Positions 1-5,294 of a DNA stretch of 5,294 nucleotides are shown here, one piece after another; positions within the stretch are counted from its first letter, which is position 1; every line of letters begins with the position of its first letter. Position numbers and translations under genes: made by a program. Under the pieces are notes generated by a model, which saw only the letters and a list, made by a program, of their open reading frames with translations, was not told the origin of the DNA and made no database searches. Origin of the DNA: Nitrosarchaeum sp. (GTDB lineage Archaea > Thermoproteota > Nitrososphaeria > Nitrososphaerales > Nitrosopumilaceae); NCBI GenBank assembly GCA_004297665.1, contig SCUP01000100.1:1-5294 (forward strand), read 5' to 3'.

Positions 1-740
1 ATGTATTAGATGAGAAAGGACAAGCACTTGCAAGTCTTGGAAGTCACAAAGAGGCACTTGAATACTTTGACAAGGCACTTGCAATAGACCCAGACAACAC
101 TATCGTACTATTTGATAAAGGATTTTCACTTGCAGAGATTGGCAGACATGATGAAGCAATATCGTATTATGATCTGGTACTTGAGCAAGACCCCAAAGAT
201 GCTATTACATTAAACAACAAAGGATACTCACTTTATCGTCTTGGAGAGTATGATGAGGCTTTGGTATACTTGAATGATGCTCTAGACATTGATCCTGATT
301 TCACTTTAGCACAAGAAAACAAAGAACTTGTGCTAGAAGAAATTTCTGGAGAGACGCCAGAAACCCAATCTGGTGGGTGTCTCATAGCCACTGCAACTTA
401 TGGCTCAGAACTTGCACCACAAGTACAACAACTACGAGAACTACGAGATAATTCCCTGTTACAAACAGAATCAGGATCCAGTTTTATGAATTCATTTAAT
501 TCATTTTATTATTCATTCAGTCCAACAATTGCAGACTGGGAAAGAGAAAATCCAGCATTCAAAGAAGCAGTAAAGATAACCCTAACTCCGATGATTTCTA
601 CGCTATCAATTCTAAATTACGTGGATATGGATTCCGAAGAATCGGTATTAGGATATGGAATATCTTTGATTATGCTCAATGTTGGAATGTATTTTGTAGT
701 ACCTGCAATTGTAATTCATACCGTTAGAAAGAAATTCTAA
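1..740 (+). CDS. TPR-repeat protein with CFI-box C-terminal domain and membrane helix (5' end missing)
   Basis: The reading frame is open from the window edge (first whole codon at 3) to TAA at 738-740, giving 245 residues of a longer protein. The first 102 residues are three 34-residue tetratricopeptide repeats, a scaffold for protein-protein contacts. After a short acidic linker comes a Gly-Gly-Cys box, CLIATATYGS (residues 126-135), then RELRD (145-149), FYYSFSP (168-174), an amphipathic or hydrophobic stretch (about 183-204), a hydrophobic helix (about 215-241) and the basic tail RKKF. The Cys-box arrangement matches the family called CFI-box-CTERM, a C-terminal domain of unknown mechanism found on varied proteins. 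The last helix with its basic tail suggests membrane anchoring; topology is inferred. The TTG at 261 is not the start, because the repeats continue upstream of it. Its partner and exact role cannot be told from sequence. The gene converges on guaA. Confidence 0.85.
   Translation, partial: VLDEKGQALASLGSHKEALEYFDKALAIDPDNTIVLFDKGFSLAEIGRHDEAISYYDLVLEQDPKDAITLNNKGYSLYRLGEYDEALVYLNDALDIDPDFTLAQENKELVLEEISGETPETQSGGCLIATATYGSELAPQVQQLRELRDNSLLQTESGSSFMNSFNSFYYSFSPTIADWERENPAFKEAVKITLTPMISTLSILNYVDMDSEESVLGYGISLIMLNVGMYFVVPAIVIHTVRKKF
3..308 (+). repeat. Three tandem 34-residue TPR units (102 bp each)
   Basis: The units span 3-104, 105-206 and 207-308 in register with no insertions. Each has the pattern Lys-Gly near position 5-6, Leu-Gly near 12-13, Glu-Ala near 17-18 and a closing Asp-Pro near 29-30. 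This is the classical TPR helix-turn-helix signature. The units differ clearly at the DNA level, apart from short echoes such as ggcacttg, so they are old repeats and not a recent expansion. More units probably lie upstream of the window. Confidence 0.85.
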
Positions 741-754
741 ACTTTCCCTTTTTA
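741..754 (+). terminator. Pyrimidine/T tract after the TPR gene (possible archaeal terminator)
   Basis: Directly after the TAA at 740 the plus strand carries a 12-base pyrimidine run (742-753) ending in five T. Archaeal termination often relies on T-rich tracts without a hairpin, so this could end the TPR transcript. It overlaps the guaA stop codon because the two genes converge with an 11-bp gap. No hairpin is evident and the T run is short, so this is a weak call. Confidence 0.25.
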
Positions 755-2275
755 TTGTGGCTCAATTGTTGCAGGAGGTTTACTTGAAATTGCATATGTT
801 ACCCATGTTACATTTTCTACTTCATTTGTAATTCTGTTGCTAATTTTCTCTAATAATGCATGTGGTAGTCTGGTCCAGTCTGCTGTCATTGCATCAATAG
901 AATCTACTACTCTAATCATTACAATATTTCCATATTTTCTTTCATCTCCTACCACTCCTACTGCTTTATCATCACCTACTGCTGCATATGCTTGCCACAC
1001 TTTACTATACAGATCAGCTGCAATCAGTTCATCTTCTACAATCTTACTTGCTACTTTTGCTATCTGAAGTTTTGCTGGAGTGATTTCACCAATAATTCTT
1101 ACAGCTAGTCCAGGTCCTGGAAATGGATGTCGCATGAAAAGTTTTTCAGGAACTCCTAAAATTTTAGCTATTTTTCTTACTTCATCTTTGTATAGATCAC
1201 GTAGTGGTTCTAATATTTTCAAATCAAGCCAATCTGGTAGTCCACCTACGTTATGATGTGATTTTATTACTGCAGCTGGACCTTTTGAAACTCCGCTCTC
1301 TATTACATCTGGGTATAACGTACCCTGTGCAAGCCATTTGAAAGGTCCATTTTTTTTTGCAAATTCAGTAAAAACGTGAATAAATTCCTCACCTACGATC
1401 ATTCTTTTTCGCTCTGGATCTTCTACACCTTTTAATTTAGACAAAAAAACTTGGGCAGCATCAACCATTGTAAAATTTACATTAAAATTATTTTCAAACA
1501 TCTCTTCAATTTCTTTTTCTTCATTTAATCGTAAAAGACCATTATTTACAAAAACACATTTTTGTCTATCACCAATTGCTTTGTGAATTAGTAAAGCTGC
1601 TACTGTAGAATCTATTCCTCCACTTACACCACACAAGACATTTCCTTCAATTTTTGAAATTTTTTCTACTGCAGCATCAATAAATCCCTCCATAGTCCAA
1701 TCTTGTTTAGCACCACAAACTTTTAAAACAAAATTCTTGAGAATTTCTGTTCCTTGTTCTGTATGAACAACCTCTGGATGAAACTGAATTCCATAAATTG
1801 ATTTTTCTTTTGATGCAATTGCCGCAGCCTTTGCACTTTCAGTATGTCCTATAACTCTGAATCCCGGTGGAATTTGTTCTGCTTCATCACCATGACTCAT
1901 CCATGCCCTAACTGATTTACCAACTCCACTTAGAAGATCCTCATCACTATCAATTGTTAGTAACGATGAGCCATATTCTTTGTTGGCTCTTTTTACTTTA
2001 CCCCCAAATTTATTTACAATTAATTGGTGTCCATAACAAATTCCAAGAAGTGGTAAATTCATATCAAAAATTTTATTTTCTGGAACAGGTGCATCTGAAT
2101 TATACACACTTGATGGACCTCCAGAAAAAATTATTCCTTTAGGATTATGTTTTTGTAACTCCTCAAAACTAATATCAAAAGGGACAAGCTCTGCATATAC
2201 CGAAAATTCTCTAATTCTTCTACAAATCAAATGACTATACTGCGACCCAAAATCTAAAACTACTATCTTATCCAT
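752..2275 (-). CDS. guaA: GMP synthase (glutamine-hydrolysing), single chain
   Basis: This cytosolic enzyme converts XMP, ATP and glutamine to GMP. The protein is 507 residues, close to the usual length of fused GuaA. The N-terminal class I glutamine amidotransferase has the nucleophile loop GICYGHQ (Cys80) and the FHPEV motif (His166, Glu168). The ATP pyrophosphatase domain has the PP-loop SGGIDST (218-224). The C-terminal dimerisation and XMP-binding part has RHPFPGPGLAVR (382-393) and ends SSKPPATIE plus PQ. Lys499 and Glu505 match the Lys and Glu of the KPPxTxE motif known to contact XMP in the human enzyme. The ATG at 2275 is chosen because MDKIVVLDFGSQYS is a typical GuaA start; a TTG at 2299 would overlap the upstream gene by 20 bp. 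The start lies 4 nt after the upstream stop with only a weak AGTGAT ribosome-site match, which suggests translational coupling. Many euryarchaea split GuaA into two subunits; this one is fused. Confidence 0.97.
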   Translation of the reverse strand: MDKIVVLDFGSQYSHLICRRIREFSVYAELVPFDISFEELQKHNPKGIIFSGGPSSVYNSDAPVPENKIFDMNLPLLGICYGHQLIVNKFGGKVKRANKEYGSSLLTIDSDEDLLSGVGKSVRAWMSHGDEAEQIPPGFRVIGHTESAKAAAIASKEKSIYGIQFHPEVVHTEQGTEILKNFVLKVCGAKQDWTMEGFIDAAVEKISKIEGNVLCGVSGGIDSTVAALLIHKAIGDRQKCVFVNNGLLRLNEEKEIEEMFENNFNVNFTMVDAAQVFLSKLKGVEDPERKRMIVGEEFIHVFTEFAKKNGPFKWLAQGTLYPDVIESGVSKGPAAVIKSHHNVGGLPDWLDLKILEPLRDLYKDEVRKIAKILGVPEKLFMRHPFPGPGLAVRIIGEITPAKLQIAKVASKIVEDELIAADLYSKVWQAYAAVGDDKAVGVVGDERKYGNIVMIRVVDSIDAMTADWTRLPHALLEKISNRITNEVENVTWVTYAISSKPPATIEPQ

Positions 2276-2279
2276 AAAA

Positions 2280-2861
2280 TCACTTTTTGATGTTTTCAAG
2301 CATACGTGTAAGTGACCATCCTGCTGTGTTAATTATTTCATTTACTCTCTCTTTTTGCCTGTAATTTTTGATAATTATTTCTCTAATGTCTGAACCATTT
2401 TTGTTAATTATGTAGTCAATTACTGATTCTTTTTGGATCTTACCATTTTCTGCTTCTGCAGAGTCTTTTCGCTTCATTTCCCCAATAATTCTATCAATAA
2501 AAAATGATTTGAAGGGTGGTGTGTCTGCGTTTATCTCCATATTTTCTTCTAAAACTATTGAAACCTGATCAGGTGTGATGTAAGCATTTGCAATAATTTT
2601 ACCATCACTTCCACTTGTTATTGGAATTGAGCTTTCTTCTGATTTATCCGTAGATGCAGCTGAAATTTTTATAGATGGTTCTGAATTTTTTACTGTGCTA
2701 AGTGCAGAAGCTTTTGTAAAACTAGATTCTTTTAATACTAAATCTAAAATTGTTAGATTTTTTTCTAATAATTCTATAGCATTTTGATGCTTGTCGATTT
2801 GTTTGACCAAACTATCCCTCATAGCAACAATGTCTCGTATTTGTTCTTCTGAGAATTTCAT
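2280..2861 (-). CDS. Unrecognised conserved-looking protein with coiled-coil N-terminus and helical C-terminal domain
   Basis: I do not recognise a named family. The 193-residue protein has three visible parts. The first is a charged N-terminal helix (about 1-45) with Leu/Ile spacing typical of a short coiled coil. The second is a Ser/Thr/Lys-rich, probably disordered linker (about 46-85). The third is an ordered part (about 87-193) that begins KIIANAYITPDQ, continues through a PPFKSFFIDRIIGEMKRKD segment, and ends with helices around IREIIIKNYRQKERVNEII and a final GWSLTRMLENIKK. No signal peptide, membrane helix, metal site or catalytic motif is evident; a basic helical C-terminus could bind nucleic acid or protein, but that is speculation. 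The ATG at 2861 is preferred over the one at 2873 because a box A-like element is centred 27 nt upstream, fitting a leaderless mRNA. The stop lies 4 bp before guaA, so the two are almost surely co-transcribed. Confidence 0.85.
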   Translation of the reverse strand: MKFSEEQIRDIVAMRDSLVKQIDKHQNAIELLEKNLTILDLVLKESSFTKASALSTVKNSEPSIKISAASTDKSEESSIPITSGSDGKIIANAYITPDQVSIVLEENMEINADTPPFKSFFIDRIIGEMKRKDSAEAENGKIQKESVIDYIINKNGSDIREIIIKNYRQKERVNEIINTAGWSLTRMLENIKK

Positions 2862-2884
2862 AATTTCTTTCATATGTATATGGG

Positions 2885-2891
2885 TATTAAA
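2885..2891 (-). promoter_or_regulatory. Box A (TATA) candidate for the unknown gene and guaA
   Basis: On the minus strand this reads TTTAATA. Its centre (2888) is 27 nt upstream of the ATG at 2861, the normal archaeal distance from TATA box to transcription start. Transcription would therefore begin at or next to that ATG. It sits in the short gap just after the mptE stop, so the unknown gene and guaA could be transcribed independently of mptE. No convincing BRE was seen. Confidence 0.4.
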
Positions 2892-2897
2892 TGCATT

Positions 2898-3632
2898 CTA
2901 GATAATAATATCAAGCTCATTATAAGATATATTTTCAAATCCTCTAATTGTTCCTGATGTTGTAAATAACTGCGATCTTGTTTTTCCTGATAACCATTCT
3001 AAAAGTGATTTGCCTTTTCTTAATTTCTTTAATTTGGTTTTTCTCTCTGCTACTTTTGTTTGAGAATACTTTCCTATTTTTTCCCCAAAATCCATTCCAA
3101 ACAAAATAATCTTCTTTGCATCAAAATGACTTGCAAGAAAAACTGCCCTGTCTCCATCAGTGAAACCTCCAAAATTATGTATATTTTTAAATGGTTTTGA
3201 CTGTGTGGTGCCAATACAATTTTTAAAATTCTCTACAAGATATAATTTAGCAATATTATCTCCATGTGCATGAATAACAAAAATTGAATTTGTCTTTCCA
3301 ACTTTTATCAATGATTCTCTGTTTCCATCTAAGTCAGTAACAACAATGTCTGGTTTAATTCCATTTTCAACTAATGGCTTTACTGCACTGTCTGCCACAA
3401 TTTTTACTGCTTTTTTAAAATTTTTCAATACTGGTATGGCTAAAGACAATGATGGACCTGCACCTATAACAAAAACCGTTTTTCCTTTTATCTGCTCACT
3501 GATCTTTTTAACAGGAATGGTTTTTCTTAAAATCGAATCTAAAATAATTGCTGATGCTGTATCTTGTTTTTCACTATATTTGAATTCATGTAGAATCTCT
3601 GAATATCTTTTGTTCCAACCTAAAATCATCAT
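2898..3632 (-). CDS. mptE: 6-hydroxymethyl-7,8-dihydropterin pyrophosphokinase, MptE type (DUF115/COG1634)
   Basis: The archaeal MptE family transfers pyrophosphate from ATP to 6-hydroxymethyl-7,8-dihydropterin. It is a non-homologous replacement for bacterial FolK in folate and methanopterin synthesis. The 244-residue protein is of usual family size and cytosolic. It carries the Rossmann-like GAGPSL loop (57-62), VTDLDG (98-103), HAHGDN (121-126), GFTDGDRA (156-163) and FGMDFG (178-183), followed by a Lys-rich helix (about 195-208). These motifs match archaeal DUF115 proteins as I know them. The first ATG at 3632 is chosen over a TTG at 3641 because a box A-like element lies about 27 nt upstream; ATG 3629 is also possible. 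The gene is divergent from folP, whose product uses the MptE product, which supports the assignment. The stop is TAG. Confidence 0.88.
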   Translation of the reverse strand: MMILGWNKRYSEILHEFKYSEKQDTASAIILDSILRKTIPVKKISEQIKGKTVFVIGAGPSLSLAIPVLKNFKKAVKIVADSAVKPLVENGIKPDIVVTDLDGNRESLIKVGKTNSIFVIHAHGDNIAKLYLVENFKNCIGTTQSKPFKNIHNFGGFTDGDRAVFLASHFDAKKIILFGMDFGEKIGKYSQTKVAERKTKLKKLRKGKSLLEWLSGKTRSQLFTTSGTIRGFENISYNELDIII

Positions 3633-3654
3633 ATGACTCAAATTGGTATGGTTT

Positions 3655-4530
3655 ATGATAAATCATGTGACTAAACTTGGAAATATAGGTGTGGGAGAGA
3701 AAAATCCAGTCCGAATAATGGGCATTTTAAACACTAGTCCAGAGTCATTTTACAAAAAATCAATTAAAACCACAAAACAACAGATCATAAACACAATAAA
3801 ACAAATGGAAATTGATGGAGCAGATTTTATTGACATTGGAGGAATGTCCACTGCACCATATCTATCTACATCAGTATCTGAAAAAATAGAATCCCAAAGA
3901 ATTCTAAATGCAATTAAAATTATTCAAAATGTATCTAATCTTCCAATATCTATTGATACATGTAGGGCAAGTGTTGCAAAATCTGCTTTAGAACATGGAA
4001 TTGAAATAATCAATGATATTTCTGGATTAAAATATGATGATAAAATGATTGATGTAATTAGAGAATATGGGCCGTCACTTATTTTATGTGCATTTGATTC
4101 TAAAATAGTATCTGGCAATATACAATCCACTAAAAATCTCCTAAAAGACAGTCTAAAAATTGCAAAAACTGCTGGAATTCCATCAAGTAAAATTGTTTTG
4201 GATCCTGCTATTGGCTTTTTTAGAAAGTCTGGAAAGGGATCTTTTTTTACAAAAATTAAATCTGATTGGCTAAAAAGAGATCTATCTATTATTCAAAATC
4301 TAAAATCAATTAAGCAACAATATCCAATTTTGATCTCTGTTTCAAATAAATCCTTTATTGGAAAACTTTTAGGAAAGGAAAATGTATCCGATCGATTATT
4401 TGGTTCTCTTGCCGCAGAGGTTGTATCTGTTCTTAACGGTGCCGATATTATTCGTACTCATAATGTAGCAGAAACAAAAGATGCTGTTACGATTGCAGCA
4501 AAGCTGTCTGGAAGACACAAAGGCTTATAA
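3655..4530 (+). CDS. folP: Dihydropteroate synthase family protein
   Basis: This family condenses hydroxymethyl-dihydropterin pyrophosphate with an arylamine (p-aminobenzoate in bacteria) to give the pteroate core of folate-type C1 carriers. The 291-residue TIM-barrel protein shows the family motifs in order: MGILNTSPESF (22-32, Asn26), GADFIDIGGMST (55-66), ISIDT (98-102, Asp101), IINDISGL (118-125, Asn120), DPAIGF (183-188, Asp183), SNKSFIG (230-236, Lys232) and IIRTHNVAET (265-274, Arg267, His269). The residues known to bind pterin and phosphate in E. coli DHPS are therefore kept. Departures from bacterial enzymes are GGMSTAP for GGESTRP, SNKS for SRKS, and a Lys-rich segment after DPAIGF (about 189-208). 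The ATG at 3655 is preferred to TTG 3643. No strong box A was found at the expected distance upstream. It is head to head with mptE and followed 30 bp later by guaB. Confidence 0.93.
   Translation: MINHVTKLGNIGVGEKNPVRIMGILNTSPESFYKKSIKTTKQQIINTIKQMEIDGADFIDIGGMSTAPYLSTSVSEKIESQRILNAIKIIQNVSNLPISIDTCRASVAKSALEHGIEIINDISGLKYDDKMIDVIREYGPSLILCAFDSKIVSGNIQSTKNLLKDSLKIAKTAGIPSSKIVLDPAIGFFRKSGKGSFFTKIKSDWLKRDLSIIQNLKSIKQQYPILISVSNKSFIGKLLGKENVSDRLFGSLAAEVVSVLNGADIIRTHNVAETKDAVTIAAKLSGRHKGL
3656..3663 (-). promoter_or_regulatory. Box A (TATA) candidate for mptE, inside the folP start
   Basis: On the minus strand this reads ATTTATCA. Its centre is about 27-28 nt upstream of the mptE ATG at 3632, the same spacing as the box A candidate of the next gene in the same direction. 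It covers folP codons 1-3, so initiation-complex binding here would physically overlap the folP start. The match to consensus is moderate. Confidence 0.4.
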
Positions 4531-4551
4531 TCCATATTTGACCATCTTTAC

Positions 4552-4556
4552 AAGGT
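4552..4556 (+). promoter_or_regulatory. Ribosome binding site supporting the TTG start of guaB
   Basis: AAGGT lies 4 nt before the TTG at 4561 and matches part of the GGAGGT core. Spacing is short but usable. Between the folP stop and the first conserved IMPDH residues there is no in-frame ATG or GTG, so this site helps fix TTG as the start. It also suggests guaB is translated from a leadered or folP-guaB message and not a leaderless one. Confidence 0.4.
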
Positions 4557-4560
4557 TTCA

Positions 4561-5294
4561 TTGGAATTCAGAGAAGGATTAACTTTTGATGATGTTCTTC
4601 TTGTACCCAAATATTCTGATATCACTAGCAGATCTCAAACCAATCTAAGCACAAAATTATCACGTAATATCTCAATTAACATCCCATTTGTTAGTGCAAA
4701 TATGGATACTGTAACTGAATCTTCAATGGCAGTAGCCATGGCCCGTGCTGGAGGAATAGGAATTATTCACAGATTTTTGACCATTAAAGAACAAGCAAAC
4801 GAAGTTCTCAAAGTAAAACGATCTGGCAGTGTAATGATTGAAAATCCATATGTTATTCATCTTGATAAAACTGTTCAAGATGCAATAAATTATGCTGAAG
4901 AAAAAGAAATTTCTGGTCTTTTAGTTACTGATTCTAATTCTAAATTGGTTGGAATAGTTACTGATAGAGATTTGTTATTTGAAACTGATACTCATCTTAT
5001 CAAAGATGTTATGACAAAAGATGTTGTAACTGCAAAACCTGGTGTGAGCTTGGATGAAGCCAAGAAAATTTTGCATAAACACAGAATTGAAAAACTACCA
5101 ATAGTTGATGAATCTGGTTTTATTAAAGGTCTGATTACAAGCAAAGACATTACAAATATTGAGGACTATCCTTCTGCATCAAAAGATAAGAAAGGAAGAC
5201 CTCTTGTTGGAGCTGCTGTAGGTGTAAAGGGAGATTTTATGGAAAGAACAGAGTCCTTGTTAGAAGCAGGTGTAGATGTACTAGTTGTTGATAT
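4561..5294 (+). CDS. guaB: Inosine-5'-monophosphate dehydrogenase with CBS pair (3' end missing)
   Basis: IMPDH oxidises IMP to XMP with NAD+, the committed step to guanine nucleotides, and feeds GuaA, which is encoded in this window. The visible 244 residues begin EFREGLTFDDVLLVPKYSD (2-20), followed by SANMDTVTE (45-53) and AGGIGIIHR (63-71). A Bateman module of two CBS domains (about 94-150 and 153-200) has the boundary residues GIVTDRD (131-137) and LITSKDI (191-197). The barrel resumes with VGAAVGVKGD (216-225) and ends at the window edge in LVVD. The catalytic Cys loop lies outside the window, but the IMPDH-type order of barrel, CBS pair and barrel is clear; it is not a CBS-less GMP reductase. 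The start is TTG at 4561, the only plausible initiator. The gene is in the same frame as folP after a 30-bp gap; A/T-rich stretches at 4525-4531 and 4534-4539 could be a separate promoter, but neither is convincing. Confidence 0.95.
   Translation, partial: MEFREGLTFDDVLLVPKYSDITSRSQTNLSTKLSRNISINIPFVSANMDTVTESSMAVAMARAGGIGIIHRFLTIKEQANEVLKVKRSGSVMIENPYVIHLDKTVQDAINYAEEKEISGLLVTDSNSKLVGIVTDRDLLFETDTHLIKDVMTKDVVTAKPGVSLDEAKKILHKHRIEKLPIVDESGFIKGLITSKDITNIEDYPSASKDKKGRPLVGAAVGVKGDFMERTESLLEAGVDVLVVD

Noticed and set aside
261..263. TTG as start of a 159-residue protein
   Set aside because: The same frame is open to the window edge and encodes two more TPR units in perfect 34-residue register upstream.
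837..1067. Open frame on the plus strand opposite guaA
   Set aside because: It lies wholly antisense to the well-conserved 3' part of guaA, its translation is Ser/Thr/Ile-rich with no recognisable domain, and it has no start signals.
1954..2142. Short plus-strand frame opposite the guaA amidotransferase domain
   Set aside because: It is antisense to conserved GuaA motifs, including the catalytic Cys region, and resembles no protein.
2276..2299. Longer guaA starting at TTG 2299
   Set aside because: It adds eight residues not typical of GuaA and overlaps the upstream gene by 20 bp; ATG 2275 gives the usual N-terminus.
3346..3636. Plus-strand frame opposite mptE
   Set aside because: It mirrors mptE codons, shows no domain, and would end against the folP start; the MptE motifs on the minus strand explain the region.
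3633..3654. TTG starts for mptE (3641) and folP (3643)
   Set aside because: Both genes have an ATG a few codons inside, and the box A spacing for mptE fits ATG 3632. The extra residues are not part of any family motif.
3924..4130. Minus-strand frame inside folP
   Set aside because: It is antisense to the Asp101/Asn120 motifs of dihydropteroate synthase and has no independent support.
1..5294. Mobile element, CRISPR array, tRNA/rRNA or riboswitch
   Set aside because: No inverted terminal repeats, transposase or integrase motifs, spaced direct repeats or cloverleaf-like sequences were seen; intergenic gaps are too short to hold a structured leader.

Overview
The window looks like a chromosomal, largely housekeeping stretch of an ammonia-oxidising-type archaeon (Thaumarchaeota/Nitrososphaerota, probably Nitrosopumilus-like). 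This placement is inferred from four things: the AT-rich sequence, an archaeal-type MptE pterin pyrophosphokinase, A/T-rich box A-like elements about 27 nt upstream of ATG codons (leaderless mRNAs), and a TPR protein with a CFI-box C-terminal domain of a kind common in these archaea. No mobile element, CRISPR array, rRNA or tRNA is visible. Almost all of the window is coding, and the longest gene-free gap is about 36 bp.

Layout: (1) positions 1-740, plus strand: the 3' part of a TPR-repeat protein that ends in a CFI-box domain and a membrane helix. (2) Positions 752-3632, minus strand, read right to left: mptE (6-hydroxymethyl-dihydropterin pyrophosphokinase), an unrecognised 193-residue protein, and guaA (single-chain GMP synthase). 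guaA converges on the TPR gene with an 11-bp gap. (3) Positions 3655-5294, plus strand: folP (dihydropteroate synthase family), then guaB (IMP dehydrogenase with CBS domains), which starts at TTG and runs off the window.

The genes fit one metabolic story. GuaB makes XMP from IMP and GuaA makes GMP from XMP. The resulting GTP is the precursor of pterins. MptE pyrophosphorylates the hydroxymethyl-pterin, and FolP joins that product to an arylamine to give the pteroate core of a C1 carrier. mptE and folP catalyse consecutive steps and sit head to head with only 22 bp between their ATG codons, so the likely mptE box A lies inside the first codons of folP. The unrecognised protein lies between mptE and guaA, ends 4 bp before guaA, and appears to have its own leaderless promoter. 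It is the main unexplained item here. I found no clear evidence of a wholly new system.
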